The position numbers and the translations under genes were made by a program. A DNA stretch of 64,000 nt, taken from Chenopodium formosanum (taxonomy: Eukaryota; Streptophyta; Magnoliopsida; Caryophyllales; Amaranthaceae). This document shows, one piece after another, positions 33,777 through 47,869 of the stretch. Under the pieces are notes generated by a model. It worked only from the letters and a program-made list of their open reading frames with translations. It had not been told where the DNA came from and did no database searches. Each line of letters opens with the position of its first letter. The stretch's first letter is position 1. The stretch is from NCBI GenBank assembly GCA_024500155.1, contig CM044862.1:43844001-43908000 (forward strand), given 5' to 3'.

Positions 33777-36700
33777 GCTTTTTGAATCAAATGAACGTTA
33801 AACACTATCAAATGACGCTTTTTAAATCAAATGAAAGTCAACACATTCAAACTAACCTTTTTAGATCGAAATAAAGTCAAACACATTCAAAAAAAGCTTA
33901 ATGAGTCAAAAAAAAGTAAAAAACATTAAATAAATATTTTTAAATAACAAGAAAGTCAAACACATTTCAATAAAGTTTTTTTAATCAAATGAAAGTCAAA
34001 CACATTCAAACAAATCTTTTTAAATCAAATGAAAGTGAAACACATTCAAACTAACCTTTATAGATCAAAATACAGTCAAACACATTCAAATAAAGCTAAA
34101 TGAATCAAAAGAAAGTCAAAAACATTCAATAAATGTTTTTGAATAACAAGAAAGTCAAACACATTTATACAAAGCTTTTTTAATCAAATGAAAGTCAAAC
34201 ACATTCAAACAAATCTCACCAAATAAAAGTCAAATACATTCAAACAAATCTTTTTGAATCAAATGAAAGTCAAACACATTCAAACATAGCTTTTTGAATC
34301 AAATGAAAGTCAAACACATTCAAACAAAGCTTTTTGAATTAAATGAACGTAAAAAATATTCAAAAAATCTTTTTGAATCGAAATAAAGTCTAACACATTC
34401 AAAAAAAGCTTTTTGAATTAAATGAAAGTCAAACACATTCAAACAAAGCTTTTTGAATCAAATGAAATTCTAACACATTCAAACAAAACTTTTTGAATCA
34501 AATAAAACTCAAACACATTCTATAAAATCTTATGGATCGAAATACGGTAAAACACATTCAAACAAAGCTTTATGAATCAAATAATAGTCAAACATATTCA
34601 AACAAATATTTTTGAATCATATGAAAGTCAAAAACATTCAAACATAGCTTTTGTAATCACATGAAAGTCAAACACATTCAAATAAAGCTTTTTGAATCAA
34701 ATGAAAGTAAAACACATTCAAATAAATCTTTTTGAATCGAAATGAAGTCAAACACATTCAAACAAAGCTTTTTAAATCAAATTAAAGTCAAACACATTCA
34801 AACAAAGCTTTTTGAATCAAATGAAAGTTAAACACATTCAAACAAAGCTTTTTGAATCAAATGAAAGTCAAACACATTCAAACCAAACTTTTTAGAACGA
34901 AATACAGTCAAACACATTAAAAAAAAGCTTAATGAATCAAAAGAAAGTAAAAAACATTCAATAAATTTTTTTGAATAACAAGAAAGTCAAACACATTTAA
35001 ACAAAGCTTTTTTAATCAAATGAAAGTCAAACACATTCAAACAAATAATTTTAAATCAAATGGAAGTCAAGCATATTCAAACATAGCTTTTTGAATCAAA
35101 TGAAAGTCAAACACATTCAAACAAAGCTTTTTGAATCAAATGAAAGTTAAACACATTAAAACAAAGCTTTTTGAATCAAATAAAATTTAAACACATTCAA
35201 ATAAATCTTTTTGAATCGAAATGAAGTCAAACACATTCAAACAAAGCTTTTTGAATCAAATGAATGTCAAAAACATTCAAACAAAGCTTTTTGAATCAAA
35301 TGAAAGTTAAACACATTCAAATGAAGCTTTTTAAATCAAATGAAAGTCAAACACATTCAAACAAAGTTTTATGAATCAAATTAAATCCTACACATTCTAA
35401 CAATTCTTTTTGAATCAAATGAAAGTTAAACACATTCAAACAAAGCTTTTTAGATCAAAATACAGTCATACACATTCAAAAAAAGTTTTATGAATCAAAA
35501 GAAATCCTACACATTCTAACAATTCTTTTTGAATCGAAAAAAAATAAAACACATTCAAACAAAGTTTTTTTTAATCCAAGGAATGTCAAACACATTCAAA
35601 CTAAGCTTTTTGAATCAAATAATAGTCAAACATATTCAAACAAGTATTTTTGAATCATATGAAAGTAAAACACATTCAAACATAGGTTTTGTAATCAAAT
35701 GAAAGTCAAAGACATTAAAATAAAGCTTTTTGAATTAAATGAAAGTAAAACACATTCAAATAAATCTTTTTGAATCGAAATGATGTCAAACACATTCAAA
35801 CAAAGCTTTTTGAATCAAATGAAAGTCAAACACATTCAAACTAACCTTTTTGAATTAAATGAAAGTTAAACACATTCAAACGAATATTTTTGAATCAAAT
35901 GAAAGTCAAACACATTCAAACTAACCTTTTTAGAACGAAATACAGTCAAACACATTCAAAAAAAGCTTAGTGAAACAAAAGAAAGTAAAAAACATTCAAT
36001 AATTTTTTTGAATAACAAGAAACTCAAACACATTTAAATAAAGCTTTTAAAATCAAATGAAAGTCAAACACATTCAAACAAATCTTTTTAAATCAAATGA
36101 AAGCTTTTTGAATCAAATGAAAGTCAAACACTTTCAAACAAAGCTTTTTAAATCAAATGAAAGTCTAACACATTCTATAAAATCTTTTTGGATCGAAATA
36201 CAGTAAAACACATTCAAACAAAGCTTTATGAATCAAAAGAAAGTCAAACACATTCTAACAATTCTTTTTCAATCGAAAAAAGTAAAACACATTCAAACAA
36301 AGTTTTTTTAATGAAAGAAAGTCAAACACATTCAAACAAAGGTTTTTGAATCAAATGACAGTCAAACATATTCAAACAAAGCTTTTTGAATCAAATGAAA
36401 GTCAAACATATTCAAACAAAGCTTTTTGAATCAAATGAAAGTCAAACATATCCAAACAAAGCTTTTTGAATCAAAAGAAAATCAAACACAATCAAACACA
36501 ATCAAACAAAGGTTTCTGAATCAAAATAACGTCAAACAAATTCATACATAGCTTTTTGAATCAAATGAAAGTCAAACACATTTAAACAAAGATTTTTGAA
36601 TAAAATGAAAATTAAAGACATTCTAACTAATCTTTTTAGATCGAAATACAGTCAAACACATTCAATTTAAGCTTTATGAATCAAAAGAAATTGAAACACA

Positions 36701-39700
36701 TTTTGACAATTCTTTTTAAATCGATAAAAAGTAAAACACATTCAAATAAAGTTTTTGAATCAAAAGAAAATCTAACACTTCAAACAAAGCTTTTTGAATC
36801 AAATGAAAGTCAAACATTCAAACAAATCTTTTTAGATCGAAATACAGTCAAACACATTCAAACAAATCTTTTAGAATCAAATAATAGTCAAACACATTCA
36901 AAAAAATCTTTTTAAATCGAAATAAAGTCAAACAAATTTTTTTGAATCAAATGAAAGTCAAACACATTCAAATAAATCTTTTAGAATCCAAATAAAGTCA
37001 AACAACTTCAATCAAATCTTTTTTAATCAAATGAAAGTCAAACACATTCAAACAAAGCTTTTTCAATCAAATTAGAGTCAAACACATTCAAACAAATCTC
37101 TTTAGATCAAATTACCGTCAAACACATTCAAACAAACCTTTATGGATCAAAATAAAAACAAACACATACTAACAATTCTTTTTGAATCGAAAAAAATAAA
37201 ACACATTCAAACATAGCTTTTTGAATCAAATGAAAGTCAAACACATTCAAACATAGCTTTTAGAATAAAATGAAAGTCAAACACATTCAAACAAATCTTT
37301 TTGAATTAAATGAAAGTAAAAAATATTCAAAAAAATCTTTTTGAATCAAAATAAAGTCTTACACATTCAAATAAATCTTTTTGAATCAAATGAGAGTTTA
37401 AAACATTTAAACAAAGTTTTTTGAATCAAATGAAAGTCTAACACATTCAAACAAATCTTTTTGAATCAAATAAAAGTCAAACAAATTCTATAAAATCTTT
37501 TTTGATCAAAATACAGTAAAACACATTCAAATAAATCTTTTAGAATCCAAATAAAGTCAAACACATTCCAAAAAATCTTTTTGAATCAAATGAAAGTCAA
37601 ACACATTCAAACAAAGCTTTCTTAATCAAATGAAAGTAAAACACATTCAAACATAGCTTTTTGAATCATTTAAAAGTCAATCACATTCAAACTAACCTAT
37701 TTAGATTGAAATACAGTTTAACACATTCAAAAAAAGCTTAATGAATCAAAAGAAAATAAAAAATATTCAATAAATGTTTTTAAATAACAAGAAAGTCAAT
37801 CACATTTAAACAAAGCTTTTTGAATCGATATAAAGTCAAACACATTCAAACAAAGGTTTTTAATCGAAAGAAAATTAAAACACATTCAAAAAAATCTTTC
37901 TGAATCAAACGAAATTCAAACACATTCTAAAAAAGCTTTTTGAATCAAATAAAAGTCATTCAAACAAAGCTTTTTAAATAAAATGAAAGTTAAACACATT
38001 CAAACAAATCTTTTTAGATCGAAATACAGTTAAACACATTCAATTAAAGCTTTTTGAATCGATAAAAAGTAAAACACATTCAAACAAAGTTTTTTGAATC
38101 AAAAGAAAATCAAACTCATTCAAACAAAGCCTTTTGAATCAATGAAAGTCAAACACATTCAAACAAACATTGTTAAATCATATGAAAGTCAAACACATTC
38201 AAACATAGCTTTTTAAATCAAATGAAAGTCAAACACTTTCAAACAAAGCTTTTATAATCAAATGAAAGTTGAACACATTCAAACATAGCTTTTTGAATCA
38301 AATGAAAGTCAAACACATTCAAACAAACCTTTTTAAATCAAATGAAAGTCAAACACATTCAAACATAGCTTTTTGAAACAACTAAAAGTCAAACACATTC
38401 AAACAAAGCTTTTTGAATTAAATGAAAGTCAAAAACATTCTAAAAAACCTTTTTGAATAGAAATAAAGTCTAACACATTCAAATAAAGCTTTTAGAATCA
38501 AATGAAAGTCAAACACATTCAAACAAAGCTTTTTGAATCAAATGAAAGTCAAACACATTCAAATAAATCTTTTTAGATCGAAATATAGTTAAACACATGC
38601 AAACAAAGCTTTATGAATCAAAAAAAAGTCAAACACATTCTAACAATTCTTTTTGAATCGAATAAAAGTAAAACACATTCAAACAAAGGTTTTTGAATTA
38701 AAAAAAGTCAAACATATTAAAACATAGCTTTTTGAATCAAATGAAAGTCAAACACATTCAAACAAAGTTTTTTGAATTAAATGAAGGTCAAACATATTCA
38801 AAAAAATCTTTTTGAATCCAAATAAAGTCTAACACATTCAAAAAAGTTTTTTGAATCAAATGAAAGTCAAACACATTCAAACAAAGCTTTTTGAATCAAA
38901 TGCAAGTCTAACACATTCTAACAAAACTTTTTGAATCAAATAAATATCAAACACATTCTATAAAATCTTTTTGAATCGAAATACAGTAAAACACATTCAA
39001 ACATAGCTTTATGAATAAAAAGAATGTCAAACACATTCTAAAAATTCTTTTTCAATCGAAATAAAGTAAAACACATTCAAACAAAGTTTTTTTAATCGAA
39101 AGAAAGTCAAACGCATTCAAACAAATCTTTTTATATCGAAATACAGTCAAACACATTCAAAAAAAGTTTTGTGAATCAAAAGAAATTCTAACACAATCTA
39201 ACAATTCTTTTTGAATCGAAAAAAAATAAAACACATTCAAACAAAGTTTTTTTTTTAATCAAAAGAAAGTCAAACACATTCAAACTAAGCTTTTTGAATC
39301 AAATAATAGTCAAACATATTCAAACAAATATTTTTGAATCATATGAAAGTCAAACACATTCAAACATAGCTTTTGTAATCAAATGAAAGTCAAACACATT
39401 CAAATAAAGCTTTTCAAATCAAATGAAAGTAAAACACATTCAAATAAATCTTTTTGAATCGAAATGAAGTCAAACACATTCAAACAAAGCTTTTTGAATC
39501 AAATGAAAGTCAAACACATTCAAACAAAGCTTTTTGACTCAAATGAAAGTTAAACACATTCAAACGAAGCTTTTTGAATCAAATGAAAGTCAAACACATT
39601 AAAACTAACCTTTTTAGAACGAAATAAAGTCAAACACATTCAAAAAAAGCCTAATAAATCAAAAGAAATTAAAAAACATTCTATAAATTTTTTTGAATAA

Positions 39701-42700
39701 TAAGAAAGTCAAACACATTTAAACAAAGCTTTTTTAATCAAATGAAAGTCAAACGCATTCAAACAAATAACTTTAAATCAAATGAAAGTCAAACATATTC
39801 AAACAAAGCTTTTTGAATCAAATGAAAGTCAAACACATTCAAACAAAGCTTTTTGAATCAAATGAAAGTTAAACACATTCAAACAAATCTTTTTGAATCT
39901 AATGAAGTCAAACACATTCAAACAAAGCTTTTTGAATCAAATGAATGTCAAACACATTCAAACAAAGGTTTTGAATCTAATGAAATTCAAACACATTCAA
40001 ATAAATCTTTTTGAATCGAAATGAAGTCAAACACATTCAAACAAAGCTTTTTGAATCAAATGATTGTCAAACACATTCAAACAAAGGTTTTTGAATCAAA
40101 TGAAAGTTAAACACATTCAAACGAAGCTTTTTGAATCAAATGAAAGTCAAACACATTCAAACTAACCATTTTAGATCGAAATAAAGTCAAACACATTTAA
40201 AAAAAGCTTAATAAATCAAAAGAAAGTAAAAAACATTCAATAAATATTTTTGAATAACAAGAAAGTCAAACACATTTAAATAAAGCTTTTTTAATCAAAT
40301 GAAAGTCAAACACATTCAAACAAATCTTTTTAAATCAAATGAAAGTGAAACACATTCAAACTAACCTTTTTAGATCGAAATACAGTCAAACACATTCAAA
40401 AAAAGCTAAATGAATCAAAAGAAAGTAAAAAACATTCAATAAATGTTTTTGAATAACAAGAAAGTCAAACACATTTAAACAAAGCTTTTTTAATCAAATG
40501 AAAGTCAAACACATTCAAACAAATCTTTTTGAATCAAATGAAAGTCAAACACATTCAAATAAAACTTTTTGAATCAAATAAAACTCAAACACATTCTATA
40601 AAATCTTTTTTGAATCATATGGAAGTCAAACACATTCAAACACGTTTAAACAAAGCTTTTTTAATCAAATGAAAGTCAAACACATTTAAACATAGCTTTT
40701 ATAATCAAATGAAAGTCAAACACATTCAAATAACCTTTTTGAATCAAATGAAATTAAAACACATTCAAATAAATCTTTTTGAATCGAAATGAATTCAAAC
40801 ATATTCAAACAAAGCTTTTTGAATCAAATGAAAGTCATACACATTCTAACAAAGCTTTTTGAATCAAATGAAAATTAAACACATTCAAACGAAGCTTTTT
40901 GAATCAAATGAAAGTCAAACATATTCAAACTAACCTTTTAAGAACAAAATACAGTCAAACACATTCAAAAAAAGCTTAATGAATTAAAAGAAAGTAAAAA
41001 ACATTCAATGATTTTTTTTGAATAAAGTCAAACTCATTTAAACAAAGTTTTTTTAATCAAATGAAAGTAAAACACATTCAAACAAATAATTTTAAATCAA
41101 ATGAAAGTCAAACATATTCAAACATAGCTTTTTAAATCAAATGAAAGTCAAACACATTCAAACAAAGCTTTTTGAATCAAATGAAAGTTAAACACATTCA
41201 AACAAAGCTTTTTGAATCAAATAAAATTCAAACACATTCAAATAAATCTTTTTGAATCGAAATGAAGTCAAACACATTCAAACAAAGCTTTTTGAATCAA
41301 AGAATGTCAAACACATTCAAACAAAGCTTTTTGAATCAAATGAAAGTTAAACACATTCAAAGAAGCTTTTTGAATCAAATGAAAGTCAAACACATTCAAA
41401 CTAACCTTTTTAGATCGAAATAATGTCAAACACGTTAAAAAAAAAGCATAATGAATTAAAAGAAAGTAAAAAACATTCAATAAATGTTTTTGAATAACAA
41501 GAAAGTCAAACACATTTAAATAAAGCTTTTTTAATCAAATGAAAGTCAAACACATTCAAACAAATCTTTTAAAATCCAAAGAAAGTCAAACACATTCAAA
41601 ATAACCTTTTTAGATCGAAATACAGTCAAACACATTCAAAAAAAGCTAAATGAATCAAAAGAAAGTAAAAAACATTCAATAAATGTTTTGGAATAACAAG
41701 AAAGTCAAACACATTTGAACAAAGCTTTTTTAATCAAATGAAAGTCAAACACATTCAAACAAAGCTTTATGAATCAAAAGAAAGTCAAACACATTCTAAC
41801 AATTCTTTTTCAATCGAATAAGAGTAAAACACATTCAAACAAAGCTTTATGAATCAAAAGAAAGTCAAACACATTCTAACAATTCTTTTTCAATCGAAAA
41901 AAAGTAAAACACATTCAAACAAAGTTTTTATTAATTAAAAGAAAGTCAAACACATTCAAACAAAGGTTTTTGAATCAAATGACAATTAAACATATTCAAA
42001 CAAAGCTTTTTGAATCAAATGAAAGTCAAACACATTCAAATATATCTTTTTAGATCGAAATACAGTCAAACACATTCAAACAAATCTTTTAAAATCAAAT
42101 AAAAGTCAAACACATTCAAAAAAATCTTTTTAAATCGAAATAAAGTCAAACACATTCAAACAAAGCTTTTTGAATCAAAAGAAAGTCAAACACATTCAAA
42201 CAAAGCTTTTTGAATCAAATGAAAGTTAAACACATTCAAACAAAGCTTTTTGAATCAAATGAAAGTTTAACAAATTTTTTTGAATCAAATGAAAGTCAAA
42301 CACATTCAAATAAATCTTTTAGAATTCAAATAAAGTCAAATACATTCAATCAAATCTTTTTGAATCAAATGAAAGTCAAACACATTCAAACAAATCTCTT
42401 TAGATCAAATTACAGTCAAACACATTCAAACAAACCATTATGGATCTAAATAAAAACAAACACATTCTAATAATTCTTTTTGAATCGAAAAAAATAAAAC
42501 ACATTTAAACAAAGTTTTTTAAATAAAAAGAAAGTCATACACATTCAAACAAAGCTTTTTGAATCAAATAAAAGTCAAACACATTCAAACAAATATTTTT
42601 TAATCATATGAAAGTCAAACACATTCAAACATAGCTTTTTGTATCAAATGAAAGTTAAACACATTCAAACGAAGCTTTTTAAATCAAATGAGAGTTTAAC

Positions 42701-43506
42701 ACATTTAAACTAACCTTTTTAGATCGAAATAAAGTCAAACACATTAAAAAAATCTTAATGGATCAAAAGAAAGTAAAAAATATTCAATAAATATTTTTGA
42801 ATAACAAGAAACTCAAACACATTTAAATAAAGCTTTTTTAATCAAATGAAAGTCAAACACATTCAAACAAATCTTTTTAAATCAAATGAAAGTGAAACAC
42901 ATTCAAACTAACCTTTTTAGATCGAAATACGGTCAAATACATTCAAAAAAATCTAAATGAATCAAAAGAAAGTCAAAAACATTCAATAAATGTTTTTGAA
43001 TAACAAGAAAGTCAAACACATTTAAACAAAGCTTTTTTAATCAAATGAAAGTCAAACACATTCAAACAAATCTTTTTGAATCAAATGAAAGTCAAACACA
43101 TTCAAACATAGCTTTTTAAATCAAATGAAAGTCAAACACATTCAAACAAAGCTTTTTGAATTAAATGAACGTCAAAAATATTCAAAAAAATCTTTTTGAA
43201 TCGAAATAAAGTCTAACACATTCAAAAAAAGCTTTTTGAATCAAATGAAAGTCAAACACATTCAAACAAAGCTTTTTGAATCAAATGAAAGTCTAACACA
43301 TTCAAACAAAACTTTTTGAATCAAATAAAACTCAAACACATTCTATAAAATCTTTTTGGATCGAAATACAATAAAACACATTCAAACAAAGCTTTATGAA
43401 TCAAAAGAAAGTCAAACACATTCTAACAATTCTTTTTCAATCAAAAAAAGTAAAACACATTCAAACAAAGTTTTTTTAATTAAAAGAAAGTCAAACACAT
43501 TCAAAC
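33777..43506. repeat. 40-bp satellite, segment 6
   Basis: The longest uninterrupted satellite stretch, nearly 10 kb. It contains many copies of the quartet beginning TAACCTTTTTAGATCG and running through the shortened TTTGAATAACAAGAAAG unit (for example about 33855, 34050, 34890, 35925, 37690, 39605, 40160, 40360, 41400, 41605, 42710, 42910). The last 1.3 kb matches the 2.3-kb higher-order unit found after 45117. It ends AAC (43504-43506), the left target copy of the CACTA element. Confidence 0.96.
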
Positions 43507-43539
43507 CACTAGGTGAAAAAAGTGGTTTGGCAGCGATTC

Positions 43540-43720
43540 AAACCCGGTCTAAGGCACCGGTTTGAACCGCTGCCTATGTGGGGGGTGCCAAATATCCCCT
43601 TTATAGCACCGGTTCAAAACCGGTGCCATATATCCAATTAGGCACCGGTTAACCGGTGCCAAAAATGAAGTAAAATATTTATTTCATTGGTTTTGGCTCC
43701 GGTTACCCGGTGCCAAAACT
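43540..43720. repeat. CACTA left subterminal repeats
   Basis: GGCACCGGTTTGAACC, GCACCGGTTCAAAACCGGTGCC (split by a spacer at the centre), GGCACCGGTTAACCGGTGCC and CTCCGGTTACCCGGTGCC occur in series. The matching set at the right end lies at 44936-45085. Confidence 0.88.
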
Positions 43721-44535
43721 GCCCAAAATATTTTTTTTTTTTTTTTTTTTGCCTTTAAATCAACTAAAATAAATTAGAACATCAAAATATAAATTAGAAC
43801 AAGTGCAAAAGACAATGAAATGGAGTACATCAATATATTAAACTATTATTGTACAATACAAAAAAAAATAAAAAAAAATACAATGAATTATAATCATACA
43901 ATAAAATTCAACGTTAAATTGATATTGAAAAATACAAATAAAAATTACAACTTCAAAAACAATATTCCAAAATCAAAGTCTTGAATCGTTGTGCATCAAT
44001 TAACACCTGCATCAATTAAAACCCAGAAATCAATAAAACTCACAAAAAAAATGCAAAAAAAAAAAACCAAAAAACTCATGAATCATGTACGAACTCAAAA
44101 ATCAAAATAATTTAATAAATAAATAACCAAACAAAACGTAAAAAAATCGAAACACAATTAACCACAAAATTTTCGAAATCAATTAAACTCAGAACCCAGA
44201 AAATCAATTTCGAAAATCAATTAAACGAAAAAAAAATTCAAAATCAATTTCGAAATCAATTAAACTCAGAACCCAGAAAAATCAATTAAAATTATTCCCA
44301 AAATTTTCGAAATCAATTAAACTCAGAACCTAGAAAAATCAATTAAAATTATTCCCAAAATTTTCGAAATCAATTAAACTCAGAACCCAGAAAAATCAAT
44401 TTCGAAAATCAATTAAACGCAAAAAAAATTCAAAATCATCCCAGAAAATTCAAAAATCAATTAAACCCATCAATTTCGAACAATATTACAACAATCAAAC
44501 CAAAAAAAATCAAGGCATTTACCAAAAATAATCAA
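43721..44535. other. CACTA internal AT-rich region with a 57-bp tandem repeat
   Basis: A T run at 43731-43750 is followed by A-rich sequence without coding signal. At about 44230-44400 a unit containing ATTATTCCCAAAATTTTCG and TCAATTAAACTCAGAACC repeats with a period of 57 bp, with partial copies on both sides. Confidence 0.75.
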
Positions 44536-44935
44536 ACCCAGAAACCCTTACCTCGAATATTAAACCCAGAAACATGCAGGTGGCGGCGGTGGTTAGTAAA
44601 CCCTTACCTCGAATAATAAACCCAGAAACAGTAGGTGGCGGCGGTGGTTAGTAGCGGTGGTGGGCAAAAGACAGAAGGGAGAAGAAAGGTCGGAGAAGAG
44701 GGGGGAAAGAAGAGGAGAACAAGATCGGACAGAGAAGGAGGACAATAGAGAAGAGATCTGAGGTTTCGCGCGTTGTGGTCGGAGAGATTGAGAAGGAAGA
44801 TGATAGAGAAGAGAGGAGAGAGAAGGAGGAGAGAGAAGGAGGAGAGAGGCAGCTAATAAGAAGGAGAATGAAGCTGAGTTCTCTAGGGTTAGAAATATAT
44901 GTTGACCGGTTTTTTTTTTTTAAATCTAACAAGGG
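44536..44935. other. CACTA internal purine-rich region, possible captured leader
   Basis: A 56-bp unit with CCCTTACCTCGAAT and GGTGGCGGCGGTGGTTAGTA occurs twice (44545 and 44601). It is followed by GAGAAGGAGGAGAGAG-type purine repeats (44670-44870). Composition resembles a plant 5' leader read in reverse, but no exon can be identified. The opposed Ser/Pro- and Glu/Arg-rich open frames here are low complexity. Confidence 0.5.
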
Positions 44936-45085
44936 CACCGGTTCAATTGGCACCGGTTCAAACCGGTGCCTTTTTTATTTTTGGCAACGGTTTAGGCCAA
45001 ACCGGTGCCTTTTCTCATGTTCTAAAATCCCGCCCATTTCTAGACCGGTTTTGGCCACCGGTTTGGCCTGAACCGGTGCCATATG
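44936..45085. repeat. CACTA right subterminal repeats
   Basis: GCACCGGTTCAATTGGCACC, GGTTCAAACCGGTGCC, GGCAACGGTTTAGGCC, GACCGGTTTTGGCCACC and GGCCTGAACCGGTGCC lie close together, mirroring the left end. Confidence 0.88.
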
Positions 45086-45116
45086 GGGGCTGCCTATTGC
45101 AATTTTTCTACTAGTG

Positions 45117-46574
45117 AACAAAGGTTTTTGAATCAAATGACAGTCAAACATATTCAAACAAAGCTTTTTGAATCAAATGAAAGTCAAACACATTCAAACA
45201 AATCTTTTTAGATCGAAATATAGTCAAACACATTCAAACAAATCTTTTAGAATCAAATAAAAGTCAAACACATTCAAAAAAATCTTTTTAAATCGAAATA
45301 AAGTCAAACACATTCAAACAAAGCTTTTTGAATCAAGAGAAAGTCAAACACATTCAAACAAAGCTTTTTGAATCAAATGAAAGTTAAACACATTCAAACA
45401 AAGCTTTTTGAATCAAATGAAAGTCAAACAAATTTTTTTGAATCAAATGAAAGTCAAACACATTCAAATAAATCTTTTAGAATCCAAATAAAGTCAAACA
45501 CATTCAATCAAATCTCTTTGAATCAAATGAAAGTCAAACACATTCAAACAAAGCTTTTTGAATCAAATTAGAGTCAAACACATTCAAACAAATCTCTTTA
45601 GATCAAACTACAGTCAAACACATTCAAACAAACCATTATGGATCAAAATAAAAACAAACACATTCTAACAATTTTTTTTGAATCGAAAAAAATAAAACAC
45701 ATTTAAACAAAGTTTTTTTTTAAAAAAGAAAGTCATACACATTCAAACAAAGCTTTTTGAATCAAATAAAAGTCAAACACATTCAAACAAATATTTTTGA
45801 ATCATATGAAAGTCAAACACATTCAAACATAGCTTTTTGAATCAAACGAAAGTCAAACACATTCAAACATAGCTTTTTGAATCAAATGAAAGTCAAACAC
45901 ATTGAAGCAAAGCTTTTTGAATAAAATGAAAGTTAAACACATTCAAACGAAGCTTTTCAAATCAAATGAAAGTCAAATACAATCAAACTAACCTTTTTAG
46001 ATCAAAATACAATCAAACACGTTCAAAAAAAGCTAAATGAAACAAAAGAAAGTAAAAAACATTCAATAAATGTTTTTGAATAACAAGAAAGTCAAACACA
46101 TTTAAATAAAGCTTTTTTAATCAAATGAAAGTCAAACACATTCAAACAAATCTTTTAAAATCCAATGAAAGTCAAACACATTCAAACTAACCTTTTGAGA
46201 TCAAAATACGGTCAAACACATTCAAAAAAAGCTAAATGAATCAAAAGAAAGTAAAAAACATTCAATAAATGTTTTTGAATAACAAGAAAGTCAAACACAT
46301 TTAAACAAAGCTTTTTTAATTAAATGAAAGTCAAACACATTCAAACAAATAATTTTAAATCAAATGAAAGTCAAACATATTCAAACATAGCTTTTTGAAT
46401 CAAATGAAAGTCAAACACATTCAAACAAAGCTTTTTGAATCAAATGAAAATTAAACACATTCAAATAAATCTTTTTGAATCGAAATGAAGTCAAACACAT
46501 TCAAACAAAGCTTTTTGAATCAAATGAATGTCAAACACATTCAAATAAAGCTTTTTGTATCAAATGAAAGTTAA
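45117..46574. repeat. 40-bp satellite, segment 7
   Basis: First full part of the 2.3-kb higher-order unit (landmarks AAGAGAAAGTC at about 45336, ACAAATTTTTTTGAATC at 45428, AACCATTATGGATC at about 45640). It ends GTTAA (46570-46574), the left target copy of the 2.6-kb solo LTR. Confidence 0.95.
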
Positions 46575-47485
46575 TGATCGAGGGATTAGATAGTGTCGTT
46601 AGTCTACTAACCCTAATCAAATTAACAATTTATAATACCTAAACTACCCTAATACGAGTATAGGGGTAAGTAAAGGGTCGAACCCAAAAGGACTAAGTGT
46701 ATCAATCTATGCTAATTAGACTACTAGGAAAGCTTGTGAGGTAAAGAGAGGTTCAATTAAACACTACTAAGAGCAAATAACTAAAACTAGGGAAAGTGGA
46801 ATCCAATTACATCAATTCATTCAACAACATCAAACTATTAGATGAAAATGACCTCAATTAGGACGATTTACACATTTAACTCAGTCTCGCGCAATTAAAC
46901 ATGTTAATAATCCTACTAGACTAATTCACTCTCGTGCAACTAGCCTAGCAAAGATATGGAGGAATTTAGGGTTCTCAAACAACTCACTTTCGCACAATTG
47001 ATTGAAAACACAATAAAATCATAGAATCAATTAGCTAGAAAGATTCTAATCCATAAAAGCATCATCCATACACAATAATCAAGAAATAATTTCATACTAA
47101 CCACAATCAATCATTAAATTAATTAACATAACCTTCATCCATTTCCCTAGAACAGAACCTAAACTAACATAATGAACAAAAATATGGAAAACAAGGTAAA
47201 ATAATAATAAAAGCAAGAATCAACAACTAAACTAATTAATCTACTCAAATAAACAAATAAATAAGCAAAAACAATGATAAATGAGAGCAATAAAGGTGAG
47301 AGAAAGTTAGGAAAACTCATTGAATTTATGAGAGGAAAAATCCACAAATTTGCTTCTTCAAAATCCCAAAAATTCCATGAAAAATCCAATCTTTCTCTCT
47401 CTAAACTACTCCTAACCCTAAGAGAGAGAAAATAAAGGCTAAACTAATGTTAAGTGAATGTCCTAAGAAAATAACCGCAAAGGGG

Positions 47486-47495
47486 TATTTATAAT
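47486..47495 (-). promoter_or_regulatory. TATA box of the 2.6-kb LTR
   Basis: Minus-strand ATTATAAATACCCC, about 1.7 kb into the LTR. It supports the minus orientation and a U3 of about 1.7 kb. Confidence 0.6.
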
Positions 47496-47869
47496 ACAAG
47501 GCTAAAATAAAATAAAGTAAAAGAGAAAACTAAAAAGAAATAAAAACTAACTAAAATAATTAAAATAACTAAACTTAAAAACCAAAAATAAAACTAAACT
47601 AAAAATAAAATGAAATAAAAGAAAATGAAAAGAAAAAGGAAAACAGAAAACAAAATCCACCAAATTCCCCAAAACCCACGAAAACCCATCAGCATTCCCC
47701 CTTTCTTTCCCCTTTCGATCTTGGCTGCTCTAATTTTCTTTCCATCATCACCATCACGCATCATCAATCATCACTCAATCACCACCGTCAATCCTCATCG
47801 TCATCAATCAAGCATCAATCAAAGCCGTTCAATTCTCATTAAAAATCACGTGAAAAGCTCGTGATTGAC

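Larger units (their letters stand above)
43507..45116. mobile_element. Non-autonomous CACTA element, 1610 bp
   Basis: The element begins CACTAGGTGAAAAAAGTGG and ends TTTTTCTACTAGTG, giving inverted CACTAG/CTAGTG ends. The 3-bp duplication AAC flanks it (43504-43506 and 45117-45119). Paralogous empty sites at 50038-50040 and 52381-52383 read straight through this point. Both subterminal regions carry many direct and inverted copies of CACCGGTT/AACCGGTG, as expected for transposase binding in CACTA elements. No transposase frame is present, so it needs an autonomous partner. Confidence 0.94.

Noticed and set aside
44648..45114. Ser/Pro-rich minus frame and Glu/Arg-rich plus frame
   Set aside because: Produced by a purine-rich tract in a non-autonomous CACTA; no transposase or host domain.
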